A stretch of 58,009 nt of DNA from Clostridia bacterium (GTDB lineage: Bacteria; Bacillota; Clostridia; Oscillospirales; Acutalibacteraceae): positions 1 to 58,009 of the forward strand of contig JAGBHV010000050.1 of NCBI GenBank assembly GCA_017935325.1, in the 5' to 3' direction. The translations under genes and the position numbers were made by a program. The notes under the pieces were generated by a model. That model was not told where the DNA came from and searched no databases. It saw nothing but the letters and a program-made list of their open reading frames with translations. Positions 39,378 through 48,527 of the stretch are shown piece by piece (position 1 is the first letter of the stretch; every line of letters begins with the position of its first letter).

Positions 39378-41123
39378 ATGTCAAAAATCGTAAATGAAAC
39401 TCAACAGCAGATAAGGCAGGCTATTCTCGACGCTATGGGAAAAGCTGTAAGCGAGGGCAAGCTTCCTGCAGAACCTGTCTGCGATTTTAAAATTGAAGTG
39501 CCGAACGATACTGCAAACGGCGATTTTTCATCAAACGTTGCGATGATGTCAACGAAAACTTTCAGAATGAATCCGAGAGTAATCGGTCAGACGATTCTTG
39601 AAAATATAAACCTTGACGGAACATATCTGGAAAGATGTGAAATTGCAGGACCCGGTTTCCTCAATTTCTACTTAAGCCCGTCTTACTATTCTGCAATTTT
39701 AAAAGATGTACGTGATTGCGGAAAAGATTACGGCCGTTCCTCTTACGGTCAGGGTAAAAAAGTCAATGTTGAATTTGTATCAGCTAATCCCACAGGACCT
39801 ATGCATATGGGTAATGCGCGTGGCGGTGCTTTAGGCGACTGCCTTGCTGCGATTATGGATTATGCAGGCTATGATGTAAGCCGCGAATTCTATATAAATG
39901 ATGCAGGTAATCAGATTGAAAAATTCGGTCTTTCCCTTGATATCAGATATCAGCAGCTTTTCAGAGGCGAAGATGCGATAGTTCTTCCCGAAGACAGCTA
40001 CCACGGCGAAGACATTAAAGAAAGAGCAAAAGAATTTGCTGATATTCACGGTGACAGCTACCTTGAAAAGAGCGAAGATGAAAGAAGAAAAGCACTTATC
40101 GATTATGCTCTTCCGAAAAACATCGATAATATGAAAGCTACTCTTTCAAAATACAGAATTGAGTATGATAAATGGTTCAATGAATCAATTGTTCATAACG
40201 ATGGTGAGCTTAAAGATACAATTGAACTTCTTAAAGCTAACGGTCTTACTTACGAGAAAGACGGTGCACTCTGGTATAAAAACATTGAAGTGCAGACAAA
40301 GATGCTTTTAGCTCAGGGCAAAACTCAGGATGCTATTGATAAGCTTGAGCTTAAAGATGATGTTCTTATCCGTGCAAACGGAAACCCCACTTATTTTGCA
40401 GCTGATATTGCATACCACCGCAATAAGCTTGAAGTGAGAAAATTTGATATTGCTATTGATATCTGGGGTGCAGACCACCACGGTCACGTTGCAAGAATGA
40501 AATCAGCTCTCGATGCAATCGGCGTTGATTCATCACGTCTTGATGTTATTCTTATGCAGTTGGTAAGACTCACACGTAACGGTGAAGCTGTAAGGATGTC
40601 AAAGAGAACAGGTAAAGCAATCACACTCGTTGATTTGCTTGAAGAAATTCCCGTTGATGCATCACGTTTCCTTTTCAACATGAGAGAAGCGGGTTCACAA
40701 ATGGATTTCGACCTTGATTTAGCAGTTGAACAGAGCTCCAAAAACCCTGTTTACTATTGTCAGTATGCTCATGCAAGAATCTGCAGTATCATTAAAAAAT
40801 TAAAAGCTGACGGTATCGAAATCCGTGATTGCAGCGATGCAGAGCTTCAGCTTCTTACTGATGAAACAGAAAAAGATATCATCCGTCATTTAGCTTCTCT
40901 TACAGAAGAAATTATTGACGCAGTGAAAAAATATGACCCTGCAAAGATTACTCGTTACACAATTGAACTTGCAACACTTTTCCACAAGTTCTACAATTCA
41001 TGCCGTGTTGTTTGTGAAGATGAATCACTTATGCAGGCAAGAGCATATCTCTGCATCTGCGTACGTGATACAATTAAAAATATTCTCAATCTTCTTAAAA
41101 TCGAAGCACCTGAATCAATGTAA
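39378..41123 (+). CDS. argS: Arginyl-tRNA synthetase
   Basis: Class I synthetase of 581 residues. The HIGH-equivalent is in NPTGPMHMGNARGG, and the KMSKS-equivalent is RMSKRTGKAITL; the DALR anticodon-binding domain forms the C-terminal 120 residues. An N-terminal Add-1 domain is present (about 1-110). AAAGGATG precedes the ATG. Part of the ddl-DUF1934-argS-glmU'-pth gene string. Confidence 0.97.
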   Translation: MSKIVNETQQQIRQAILDAMGKAVSEGKLPAEPVCDFKIEVPNDTANGDFSSNVAMMSTKTFRMNPRVIGQTILENINLDGTYLERCEIAGPGFLNFYLSPSYYSAILKDVRDCGKDYGRSSYGQGKKVNVEFVSANPTGPMHMGNARGGALGDCLAAIMDYAGYDVSREFYINDAGNQIEKFGLSLDIRYQQLFRGEDAIVLPEDSYHGEDIKERAKEFADIHGDSYLEKSEDERRKALIDYALPKNIDNMKATLSKYRIEYDKWFNESIVHNDGELKDTIELLKANGLTYEKDGALWYKNIEVQTKMLLAQGKTQDAIDKLELKDDVLIRANGNPTYFAADIAYHRNKLEVRKFDIAIDIWGADHHGHVARMKSALDAIGVDSSRLDVILMQLVRLTRNGEAVRMSKRTGKAITLVDLLEEIPVDASRFLFNMREAGSQMDFDLDLAVEQSSKNPVYYCQYAHARICSIIKKLKADGIEIRDCSDAELQLLTDETEKDIIRHLASLTEEIIDAVKKYDPAKITRYTIELATLFHKFYNSCRVVCEDESLMQARAYLCICVRDTIKNILNLLKIEAPESM

Positions 41124-41186
41124 TATTATGAAAATTTTTTCATAAAATAAATGCACCTGAATTTTTTGAAAAGGGGCATGAAAAAT

Positions 41187-42272
41187 ATGAAAAAATGTTC
41201 GTTGATACTGTGCGAAAAAAAGATGTCGAAGGAAAGTGAAAAAAGTCTGTCTTCGGCTGAAATTGTTTTTAAACCTATGTGTGAAATTTTAAAAGCTTCA
41301 GTCCGTAATGCAGAGATAAACGACATCTTTTTCCTTTTTGAAAAAGAAGAAAGAACTGAAAAATTACGCAATTTTATTTCGCAGAATGAGGCCTCCGATA
41401 TATTTATTGCGCAAGGAACGAGTCCTTTTATTTCAAGTGATACAATAGAAAAATCCTATGATAATTTTCTTAAAAATTCGAGAAGGATTACTGCAGTCGT
41501 TTCGGATTTCTGCAACTCATTTTCTGCAGTGTGGGTGACAGTTGAGGACTTGAAAAAACATTGTTCTTTTGAAAAGGAAGAAGAAATTCTTCTTGAAGAC
41601 ATTGTAAAAACTTTCGATGCAATCAATGAGTTTACAAGCTATAACAATGACGATTTCTTAAACGCAGAAAATCTCTGCGATGTGCAGAAATTCGGTGAAT
41701 ATAAGCGTAAAAAGATTCTTGAAAAGTTAATGCTTTCAGGCGTGGAAATTCCTTGTGCTGACGGTGTTGTGATTTCGGAAGATGCGGAAATTGAAAGCGA
41801 TGTAATTATTCACCCGTCAACAATTATTATGGGCGGAAATAAAATTTCAAAAGGTGCCGAAATCGGACCTTTTGTGAGAATAAGACCCGGTTGCATCATC
41901 GGCGAAAATGCCAGGGTCGGAAATTTTGTTGAGCTTAAAAACGCAATTGTAGGTGCAGATACAAAAATATCACACCTGTCATATGTAGGCGACAGTTTTG
42001 TGGGAGAAAATGTCAATATAGGTTGCGGTTGTGCAACAGTTAATTTCGACGGAACGAATAAACACAGAACTGTCATTGAAGACGGTGCGTTTATCGGTTG
42101 CGGAGTGAATCTTGTTGCTCCCGTAAAAGTGGGAAAAGACGCTTTTGTTGCGGCAGGCTCAACAGTAACGGAAGACGTGCCTGAAAATGCACTTACAATT
42201 GCACGTTCAAGGCAGGTAAATAAAACAGGCTGGGTATTAAAGAAAAAACCCTATAAAAGGATGAAAAAATAA
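41187..42272 (+). CDS. GlmU-like acetyltransferase with degenerate uridylyltransferase domain
   Basis: Protein of 361 residues. The C-terminal half (about 195-361) is a left-handed beta-helix closely matching the acetyltransferase half of GlmU: GPFVRIRPG, NFVELKNA, the catalytic HLSYVGDS, TVNFDGTNKH, LVAPVKVG and AAGSTVTEDVP. The N-terminal half (about 1-190) keeps the GlmU outline (IAQGTSPFISSDTIEK, AVWVTVEDL, ILLEDIV) but lacks the GxGTRM nucleotide loop and is about 40 residues shorter than normal, so uridylyltransferase activity is unlikely. It could make GlcNAc-1-P only, needing another uridylyltransferase. The start at 41187 lies ten bases after AAGGGG. Confidence 0.8.
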   Translation: MKKCSLILCEKKMSKESEKSLSSAEIVFKPMCEILKASVRNAEINDIFFLFEKEERTEKLRNFISQNEASDIFIAQGTSPFISSDTIEKSYDNFLKNSRRITAVVSDFCNSFSAVWVTVEDLKKHCSFEKEEEILLEDIVKTFDAINEFTSYNNDDFLNAENLCDVQKFGEYKRKKILEKLMLSGVEIPCADGVVISEDAEIESDVIIHPSTIIMGGNKISKGAEIGPFVRIRPGCIIGENARVGNFVELKNAIVGADTKISHLSYVGDSFVGENVNIGCGCATVNFDGTNKHRTVIEDGAFIGCGVNLVAPVKVGKDAFVAAGSTVTEDVPENALTIARSRQVNKTGWVLKKKPYKRMKK

Positions 42273-42275
42273 TTT

Positions 42276-42884
42276 ATGTTCGGATTGAAAAAGAAGAAAG
42301 ATTTCGGCAGCAGCGGTGCTGAATTTCTGATAGTCGGACTGGGCAATCCCGGTGACAAATATGAATTCACTCGCCACAATGCAGGTTTTATGTGCGTTGA
42401 TTTTTTAGCAGATAAGCTTGATTTTAAAATCAACGGATTAAAATATAAATCTCTGCTTGCGGATGTGGATATCAAAGGTCACAGATGCCTTATCATGAAA
42501 CCGCAGACATTTATGAATAACAGCGGCGAAGCAGTGAGAGATGCTGCACAGTTTTATAAAATTCCGCCCGAAAATGTCATTGTGATTTACGATGATATTT
42601 CTCTTGATGTGGGCAGAATCCGCGTGAGAAGAAAAGGCTCAGACGGCGGACATAACGGAATAAAAAGTATTATATATCATTTAAACAGCGATAATTTCCC
42701 GAGAATAAAAGTAGGTGTGGGCAAGAAACCGCCTGAATGGGAAGATTTGGCTGATTGGGTGCTTTCACGTTTTACAAACGATGAACTCAAAACTTTACAT
42801 GATGTTGCCGAAAAGGTATGTAAAAATTTGCCTTTAATGCTTGACGGTAAAATTGATGAAGCAATGAACAGAATGAATTCCTAA
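42276..42884 (+). CDS. pth: Peptidyl-tRNA hydrolase
   Basis: Protein of 202 residues that releases peptides from prematurely dissociated peptidyl-tRNA. GLGNPGDKYEFTRHNAGF carries the catalytic histidine H34; MKPQTFMNNSG and DDISLDVGRIRVRRKGSDGGHNG complete the signature. The first 14 residues (MFGLKKKKDFGSSG) are an extension relative to E. coli Pth. It begins three bases after the GlmU-like stop with a weak ribosome binding site (AAGGATG) and ends at the terminator at 42892. Confidence 0.95.
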   Translation: MFGLKKKKDFGSSGAEFLIVGLGNPGDKYEFTRHNAGFMCVDFLADKLDFKINGLKYKSLLADVDIKGHRCLIMKPQTFMNNSGEAVRDAAQFYKIPPENVIVIYDDISLDVGRIRVRRKGSDGGHNGIKSIIYHLNSDNFPRIKVGVGKKPPEWEDLADWVLSRFTNDELKTLHDVAEKVCKNLPLMLDGKIDEAMNRMNS

Positions 42885-42891
42885 CATAAAA

Positions 42892-42928
42892 AAGCAGAGT
42901 TGATTTTTAAAAGTCAACTCTGCTTTTT
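42892..42928. terminator. Bidirectional terminator between pth and DUF559 gene
   Basis: Twelve-base perfect stem AAGCAGAGTTGA / TCAACTCTGCTT (42892-42903, 42914-42925), A-rich left flank and T-rich right flank. Confidence 0.88.
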
Positions 42929-43266
42929 ACTGTATTATCGATTTGCTCGCATACGGAATAAAAGTTATTATCAATATCAATATTGCAAAATCTCAGAATC
43001 TTCAAATTCATTTTTTCTAATTCTTGCGTTCTTATGCTATCTTTTTCTTTTTGCTTTTCTTCATAGTGACCTCCACCGTCGAGTTCAATGATAAGTCTTG
43101 CTCTCGCACAGTAAAAATCAACAATGTAGTTACTGATTGTTTTCTGTCTCTGAAATCTTACAGGATAAGTTCTTAAAAAATCATACCACAGTTTTCTTTC
43201 CCAAGGAGTAAGATTTTTGCGAAGATTTTTTGCAAGTTTTATGTTATCTTTGTTGTAGTTTTTCAT
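42907..43266 (-). CDS. DUF559 (PD-(D/E)xK nuclease-like) protein
   Basis: Protein of 119 residues of the DUF559 family, related to Vsr and other restriction-like endonucleases. The core ISNYIVDFYCARARLIIELDGGGH contains the D..ExD nuclease-type residues, preceded by the usual LRKNLTPWERKLWYDF. Such solo genes are scattered through Clostridia and their function is unknown. The second methionine (43266) was taken as start because AGGAT lies nine bases upstream. It sits directly next to dispersed repeat copy B. Confidence 0.8.
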   Translation of the reverse strand: MKNYNKDNIKLAKNLRKNLTPWERKLWYDFLRTYPVRFQRQKTISNYIVDFYCARARLIIELDGGGHYEEKQKEKDSIRTQELEKMNLKILRFCNIDIDNNFYSVCEQIDNTVKSRVDF

Positions 43267-43305
43267 TTTTATCATCCTATAAAATTATTGTGAAACTGAA
43301 ATTGA

Positions 43306-43440
43306 CCGTTGCCTCCATCTGACGAGGGAGGTGGATTTTTGTGCTTGCACAAAAAGACGGAGGGAGAGATGAAATATATTCAAACTACCCCTCAGTCAAA
43401 AAACTTCGTTTTTCGACAGCTCCCCTGACAAGTGGAGCCA
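43306..43440 (-). repeat. Dispersed intergenic repeat, copy B
   Basis: Reading on the minus strand: GGCTCCACTTGTCAGGGGAG, then CTGTCGAAAAACGAAG, GACTGAGGGGTAGTT, a CTCTCCCTCCGTC block, the palindrome TTTTGTGCAAGCACAAAA and CCTCCCTCGTCAGATGGAGG. It aligns with positions 1-118 in the opposite orientation; this copy is longer at its 5' side because copy A is cut by the window edge. It contains three short hairpins and no gene. Confidence 0.75.
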
Positions 43441-43449
43441 ACTGAAAAA

Positions 43450-43878
43450 TCAGTTTTCGTCATTAAAATTAATATCATATTTCTTGCCATTTGAATATAA
43501 AACGGCATCGGTAAGCTTGATTTTTAAAATACAGGTATGTGGGTCTTCTTCGTTTGTGTGACCGTTGTCATACCACTCTGAAAAAACTGTGCGTAGTTTT
43601 GAAGCAAGTTCAGTATTCTTTTTATCACATATATGTCCTATGTTTTCTCCGATACCATGACCGCAAAACCATTCAGGACTACATACAGCTACTTTTGGAT
43701 TTTTCTCAATATGTTTCATCTTTTTTGTCAGTGCATGAGTAATGGTATAAAAAGCACCGTTTTCATAGTAACTGTTTACAGTTCTGACAAAAGGAGTATC
43801 ATCTGTTAATGTTGCGAGTGAAATCAAATTATCAAAACCGAATTTTTCATCCAGTATTTTATTAATATTTTCATTCAT
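43450..43878 (-). CDS. Pyridoxamine 5'-phosphate oxidase-fold protein
   Basis: Protein of 142 residues with the split-barrel flavin-binding fold: LISLATLTDDTPFVRTVNSYYENGAFYTITH in the first third, then MKHIEKNPKVAVCSPEWFCGHG. Family members bind FMN or other cofactors and act as small reductases; the substrate is unknown. The start at 43878 follows GAGGT; the frame upstream of it runs through the galM terminator. It lies downstream of galM on the same strand but behind that terminator. Confidence 0.75.
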   Translation of the reverse strand: MNENINKILDEKFGFDNLISLATLTDDTPFVRTVNSYYENGAFYTITHALTKKMKHIEKNPKVAVCSPEWFCGHGIGENIGHICDKKNTELASKLRTVFSEWYDNGHTNEEDPHTCILKIKLTDAVLYSNGKKYDINFNDEN

Positions 43879-43899
43879 TGTTTTTACCTCATAATAAAC

Positions 43900-43927
43900 A
43901 ATGGGACAATGTCTCAATTGTCCCATT
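43900..43927 (-). terminator. Terminator of galM
   Basis: Eleven-base perfect stem AATGGGACAAT / ATTGTCCCATT (43900-43910, 43917-43927), followed on the minus strand by GTTTATT, 13 bp after the galM stop. Confidence 0.75.
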
Positions 43928-43939
43928 GGCATAAATTTT

Positions 43940-44980
43940 TCACTTTACAGAAAACTTATAAACAGTTTTTGTTTTGTATTCTTCCCCTGCATCGTATATG
44001 CAGTCGGGGAAATCCTTCTGATTAGGGCTGTCGGGATAAACCTGAGTTTCAAGGCAGAAGCCTGCGTGCTGATTCATTTTTGTTCCCTCTTTGCCGTCAA
44101 TACCATCAAGGAAATTACCGCAATAAAGCTGAACACCGGGCAGGTCTGTGAACATTTCCATTACTCTGCCTGATTTTTCATCGTATGCCACAACGTTTGC
44201 AGAATTATCATCTTTTTTGTTAAGGCAGAAGTTGTGGTCATAGCCTCTTGCCAAAGTCAACTGCTCGTAATCATCGTGGATGTTTTCGCCGATTTTTTTA
44301 GGTGTTCTGAAGTCAAAGGGTGTTCCTTCAACTGCCTTGAGTTCACCTGTGGGAATGCTGTCAGCATCAATGGGTGTAAAGTAATCAGCATCAATGTAAA
44401 GCTCGTGGTCGCAGATTGAACCTGAATCAAAACCGCCGAGGTTGAAATAAGCGTGATTTGTGAAATTCATAATTGTCTTTTTATCGCTAACACCGCTGTA
44501 TTCTATTGAAAGAGCGTTTCTGTCGTCAAGTGTGTAGGTTACAGTTACATTCATATTTCCGGGGAAACCGTTTGAACCGTCAGGGCTGAAGAAAGAGAAT
44601 TCAACTTTGTTATCGTCAACAATAATTCCTCTCCATACATTATGTGAAAATTCTCCGCCACCGTGAAGACATGTTTCACCTTCATTGTGAGTTACTTCAT
44701 ATTCCTTGCCGTCGATTGTAAATTTACCTTTTGCAATTCTGTTTGCATATCGGCCTACAGTCATTCCCTGATAATCCGAACGTGTTTCGTGGCCGGCAAT
44801 GTCATCAAAACCGATAAGAATATCGTCAAGAACGTTATCCTTGTCAGGTACGTAAAGCTTGTCAAGCGTTGCACCGTATGAAATAATTTCCGCTATCAGA
44901 CCGTTCTTATTTGTGATAATATACTTGTATACGTCTTCTCCTCTTGAAGTTGCACCGTAAAAAATTTTTTCAATACTCAT
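43940..44980 (-). CDS. galM: Aldose 1-epimerase (galactose mutarotase)
   Basis: Protein of 346 residues interconverting alpha and beta anomers of hexoses. Conserved blocks are YQGMTVGRYANRIAKGKF, NFTNHAYFNLGG (catalytic histidine), LARGYDHNFCLN and the C-terminal FCLETQVYPDSPNQ (catalytic glutamate). The start at 44980 follows AAAGGAGATG. No other Leloir genes are adjacent, so a general mutarotase for sugars released by surface or cytoplasmic glycosidases is likely. Confidence 0.93.
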   Translation of the reverse strand: MSIEKIFYGATSRGEDVYKYIITNKNGLIAEIISYGATLDKLYVPDKDNVLDDILIGFDDIAGHETRSDYQGMTVGRYANRIAKGKFTIDGKEYEVTHNEGETCLHGGGEFSHNVWRGIIVDDNKVEFSFFSPDGSNGFPGNMNVTVTYTLDDRNALSIEYSGVSDKKTIMNFTNHAYFNLGGFDSGSICDHELYIDADYFTPIDADSIPTGELKAVEGTPFDFRTPKKIGENIHDDYEQLTLARGYDHNFCLNKKDDNSANVVAYDEKSGRVMEMFTDLPGVQLYCGNFLDGIDGKEGTKMNQHAGFCLETQVYPDSPNQKDFPDCIYDAGEEYKTKTVYKFSVK

Positions 44981-45002
44981 TTTAAACATCTCCTTTACAT
45001 CC

Positions 45003-45031
45003 ATTATATGACAAATCCGCAAACATATCAA
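45003..45031 (-). promoter_or_regulatory. SigA promoter of galM
   Basis: Minus strand TTGATA (45031-45026), 17-bp spacer, TATAAT (45008-45003), 23 bp before the galM start. Confidence 0.82.
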
Positions 45032-45080
45032 GAATTTATTAAATATTCTTTAAAAGTTATTAAAATCCGGCTCTATTCGG

Positions 45081-45109
45081 TTGACCTTTTTTTTCATATG
45101 TTATATAAT
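45081..45109 (+). promoter_or_regulatory. SigA promoter of the FHA-SEDS-PBP-ABC operon
   Basis: TTGACC (45081-45086), 17-bp spacer, TATAAT (45104-45109), 37 bp before the FHA-protein start. Confidence 0.85.
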
Positions 45110-45145
45110 TACTTTAACTATAAAATAGGGGAGGAATGTGTTCAG

Positions 45146-45847
45146 ATGGAACTTTTTGAGGAATATGTACGTTTTGTTTTTCCTGTATTAGCTTTCATAA
45201 TAATATTCGGATGCGTTCTTTCGCTTTTCTATAAGAGACCAAAAGCAAAAACGGTAGCTTTTCTTGTTAACGAGCAATCGGGTGAAGCAGTACCGTTGCA
45301 TTATTGGGAAACGTCAATCGGCAGAAGTCAGTCGTGCGATATAGTGCTCAATTATCCTACCGTTTCACGTTTCCACAGCGTGGTTTCAAGAAGAAAAAAT
45401 ACGTGGGTGATTTTTGATACGGATTCAAAAACCGGTATTTCTCTCAACGGTCAGAAAATAAAGAAAAAAGAGCATCTCTCTGATGGTGACAGAGTTACTT
45501 TCGGTGAAGTGACGTATATATTTTCAGCTCCTGATTTCGGCGATAAAAAAGAAAAAGGGAAAGTGCCTCAGTACAGACTCGTGAGTGTTTCCAACGGAAA
45601 AACTTTTGCCCTTGACGGAGTGTTCTTTACAATCGGCAGAGCCCATGACTGTGATGTTTTCATGAATCTGCCTACAGTTTCGAGAAGACATGTGGAGCTT
45701 CATTTTGCAGACGGAAAATGGCGGATGAAGAATCTTTCACAAAACGGAGTCGGAGTCAATTCAAGGCTTTGTATGAATGAAAAGGTTTTAAAATCCGGTG
45801 ATATCCTTGATATCGGAGGAGCAAAAATAAGATTCGAACAGATATAA
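45146..45847 (+). CDS. Membrane-anchored protein with two FHA domains
   Basis: Protein of 233 residues: one N-terminal membrane helix (8-28) and two cytoplasmic FHA domains. FHA1 shows GR (59-60) and SRFH (74-77); FHA2 shows GR (164-165) and SRRH (179-182), so both keep the Arg and Ser/His residues that hold phosphothreonine. It probably recruits a partner phosphorylated by a Ser/Thr kinase encoded elsewhere. It starts at 45146 after GGGGAGG and is followed by a SEDS glycosyltransferase and a PBP, the same order as FHA-rodA-pbpA in Actinobacteria, suggesting phospho-control of wall synthesis. Confidence 0.88.
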   Translation: MELFEEYVRFVFPVLAFIIIFGCVLSLFYKRPKAKTVAFLVNEQSGEAVPLHYWETSIGRSQSCDIVLNYPTVSRFHSVVSRRKNTWVIFDTDSKTGISLNGQKIKKKEHLSDGDRVTFGEVTYIFSAPDFGDKKEKGKVPQYRLVSVSNGKTFALDGVFFTIGRAHDCDVFMNLPTVSRRHVELHFADGKWRMKNLSQNGVGVNSRLCMNEKVLKSGDILDIGGAKIRFEQI

Positions 45848-45863
45848 GAAAGGAGGAAACAGA

Positions 45864-47114
45864 ATGGCAAAAAGTAAGCTTGTGAAACCGTTCAGATATT
45901 TTGGATATCTTCTGCTTGTAACGGTTTTTCAGTTATTATCTTTCGTTCAGGTAATGACAAAAATTGAAGAAGATAATGCGCAGTATGTTGCCATATTTCT
46001 GTCTTTTCTCCTTATTGAATGGTTTTATGTTTTTATCATGCGTTCCTTGCTCAAGCAAAAGTCGTTTGAGCTTGAACTGATTGCATTTTTCCTTTCAGGT
46101 ATAGGTTTATCTCTGATTGCAACAGTTTCCCTTGATTACGCAATGAAACAGCTTATATATATTTTAGCCGGTGTTTTGCTGTTTCTGGTTATGCGATGGC
46201 TTATTGCAAACTCCGACAGGGTAACGCTTCTGCGTCTGCCTGCAGCGGTAATTGCGGCAGCTGCACTGGCATTTAACCTTGTTGCCGCGCAGGATTACAA
46301 CGGTGCAAAAAACTGGGTGCAGATAGGCTCATTTTCAATACAGCCCTCCGAATTTGTAAAAATTGCTTTCATATTTGTGGGTGCTGCAACGCTTGACAAA
46401 TTGCAGACAACAAAGAGTGTTTTCAAATATCTTGTTTTTGCTGCAGGATGTATAGGTGCACTTTTCCTGATGCGCGATTTCGGTACGGCACTTATTTTCT
46501 TTGCAACATTCCTTATTATTGCTTACATGCGTTCAGGTGACTGGAAAACTATTGCCGTAATCTGCGTTGCTGCAGTGCTCGGTGCAATACTTATTATTTC
46601 ATTCAAATCCACTGTTGCAGCGCGATTTGCAACATACCGTCACATATGGGATACACCGTATGAAGAGGGAATGCAACAGACAAGGGTGCTTATTTATTCT
46701 GCAAGCGGCGGACTTTTCGGCGTAGGTCTCGGTAACGGAAGACTCAGGGATGTTTACGCTGAAACGACAGACCTGATTTTCGGTATGGTATGTGAAGAAT
46801 ACGGTCTGCTTGTAGGCTTTATTGTTATACTTGCTTTTGCAGCGATTCTGGTTTATACTATCGCATCTGCAAAATCTGCAAGAACTTCATTCTATGTTAT
46901 TGCCGCTTGTTCTGCGGCAGGTCTGCTGATTGTGCAGACAAGCCTTAATGTTTTCGGTGTTACGGACCTTTTGCCGTGGACAGGTGTTACTTTGCCCTTT
47001 GTCAGCCGCGGCGGTTCAAGTATGATGTCGTGTTGGGCGTTGCTTGCATTCATAAAGAGCGTAGACCCGAGAGCATATCCGAAAACTTTGAGAGAAACCC
47101 AGATTACGGGATAA
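45864..47114 (+). CDS. SEDS-family peptidoglycan glycosyltransferase (FtsW/RodA/SpoVE type)
   Basis: Membrane protein of 416 residues with about ten to eleven helices. SEDS landmarks are NGAKNWVQIGSFSIQPSEFVKIAF, a central LFLMRDFGTALIFF, VLIYSASGGLFGVGLGNG, EEYGLLVG and the C-terminal PFVSRGGSSMMS. These proteins polymerise lipid II with a cognate class B PBP, encoded immediately downstream (22 bp). Whether it acts in elongation, division or sporulation cannot be decided; the FHA partner favours a regulated elongation-type role. AAAGGAGG precedes the ATG. Confidence 0.92.
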   Translation: MAKSKLVKPFRYFGYLLLVTVFQLLSFVQVMTKIEEDNAQYVAIFLSFLLIEWFYVFIMRSLLKQKSFELELIAFFLSGIGLSLIATVSLDYAMKQLIYILAGVLLFLVMRWLIANSDRVTLLRLPAAVIAAAALAFNLVAAQDYNGAKNWVQIGSFSIQPSEFVKIAFIFVGAATLDKLQTTKSVFKYLVFAAGCIGALFLMRDFGTALIFFATFLIIAYMRSGDWKTIAVICVAAVLGAILIISFKSTVAARFATYRHIWDTPYEEGMQQTRVLIYSASGGLFGVGLGNGRLRDVYAETTDLIFGMVCEEYGLLVGFIVILAFAAILVYTIASAKSARTSFYVIAACSAAGLLIVQTSLNVFGVTDLLPWTGVTLPFVSRGGSSMMSCWALLAFIKSVDPRAYPKTLRETQITG

Positions 47115-47136
47115 TTACAAAAGGAGGGAAAGCCAA

Positions 47137-48522
47137 ATGCATAATACGGTAAAAAGAGCTTTTTTGTTGCTGATTGTTGTCGGTGCTTTTCTTGCAGGCG
47201 TTGTTATTCTGGCTGTCTCTTTCTTTGTCAACGGTTCGCAATGGGCAACCCACCGCGCAAATGCGCACATATACACGGGAGGTCAGATTGCTTCTGCAGG
47301 AACGATTTATGATTCAGAGGGCGTTATTTTAGCACAGACAAAAAATTCAAAACGCATGTTCAGCGATGATTATGCAGTCAGAATGGCAACTCTGCATGCC
47401 GTTGGTGATACGGAAGGCTTTATGTCAACAGGTGTTCACGCTTTATATGAATCTGAACTGACGGGATATAACATTGTTTCAGGCACATATTATCTTGAAA
47501 AATACGGAATAGGTAATGATATTAATCTTACTCTCAATGCCGGTGTCTGTAAAACGGCATATAACGCTCTTTACGGCAGAAAAGGTACTGTGGGAGTTTA
47601 TAACTATAAAACAGGTGAAATCATCTGCATGGTATCAACTCCTTCTTATGACCCGCAGAATAAACCTGACGAAGAAGTAATGAACAGCGATGATTACAAA
47701 GGTGCATATCTTAATAAATTCCTTTCTGCTTCGTTTACTCCCGGTTCAATTTTTAAAATAGTAACATCTGCGTGTGCTATTGAAAACATACCTGATGTTT
47801 ATTCAAGAACATTTACCTGTGACGGTGAATACGAGGTCGGCTCAACTGCCGTTATATGTAACGGCGTACACGGAACACTTGATTTTGAAAAGGCACTTAA
47901 TAATTCATGCAACTCGGTTTATGCACAGCTTGCAATTGAACTTGGCAAAACAAAGCTGCAGAAAACGGCAGAAAACATGGGCTTTTCAGCATCCTTTGAA
48001 GTGGATAAAGTTCCGTTGAGCGAAGGCAACATAGATTTATCAGGTGCAGTTGATATTGACCTTGGCTGGGCAGGTATTGGTCAGTATACAACTACTGCAA
48101 ACCCGTGTATGATGATGACACTTATGGGCGCAATTGCAAACGACGGCAAGGCAGTAAAACCTTTTTATGTTAAATCAATAACAACACAGCAGGGCTTTCC
48201 TATGTATAAAGCATCTGCAAAAACAGCAGATGATATAAAACTAAATTCACTTACGGCAAACAAGTTAAAAGAACTTATGCGTTCTAATGTTGTTAATTAT
48301 TACGGTGATTCAGTTTTTCCGAATCTTGAAATGTGCGGAAAAACAGGTACGGCAGAAGTCGGCGATGATGAAACGGGTAACAACGTATGGTTTGTGGGGT
48401 TTTCTCAAAGGCAGGATTTCCCCTATGCCGTAGTAGTTATGATTGAAGATTCAAGCAGCACTGCAAGAACTGCGGCAATTCCCGTGGCAAATCAGGTGTT
48501 GCAGAGCATTATAGGAGGTTAA
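47137..48522 (+). CDS. Class B penicillin-binding protein (PbpA-like transpeptidase)
   Basis: Protein of 461 residues with one N-terminal membrane helix (8-30), a short pedestal domain and the transpeptidase domain. The active-site motifs are SIFK (204-207, nucleophile S204), SCN (257-259) and KTG (402-404). It is small for a class B PBP and closest in layout to the actinobacterial PbpA that pairs with RodA. It is the D,D-transpeptidase partner of the SEDS protein upstream. AAAGGAGGG precedes the ATG; the ABC ATPase begins five bases after the stop. Confidence 0.92.
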   Translation: MHNTVKRAFLLLIVVGAFLAGVVILAVSFFVNGSQWATHRANAHIYTGGQIASAGTIYDSEGVILAQTKNSKRMFSDDYAVRMATLHAVGDTEGFMSTGVHALYESELTGYNIVSGTYYLEKYGIGNDINLTLNAGVCKTAYNALYGRKGTVGVYNYKTGEIICMVSTPSYDPQNKPDEEVMNSDDYKGAYLNKFLSASFTPGSIFKIVTSACAIENIPDVYSRTFTCDGEYEVGSTAVICNGVHGTLDFEKALNNSCNSVYAQLAIELGKTKLQKTAENMGFSASFEVDKVPLSEGNIDLSGAVDIDLGWAGIGQYTTTANPCMMMTLMGAIANDGKAVKPFYVKSITTQQGFPMYKASAKTADDIKLNSLTANKLKELMRSNVVNYYGDSVFPNLEMCGKTGTAEVGDDETGNNVWFVGFSQRQDFPYAVVVMIEDSSSTARTAAIPVANQVLQSIIGG

Positions 48523-48527
48523 ACAAA

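Noticed and set aside
45008-45145. N-terminal 46-codon extension of the FHA protein
   Set aside because: It spans the consensus promoter at 45081-45109; GGGGAGG points to 45146.
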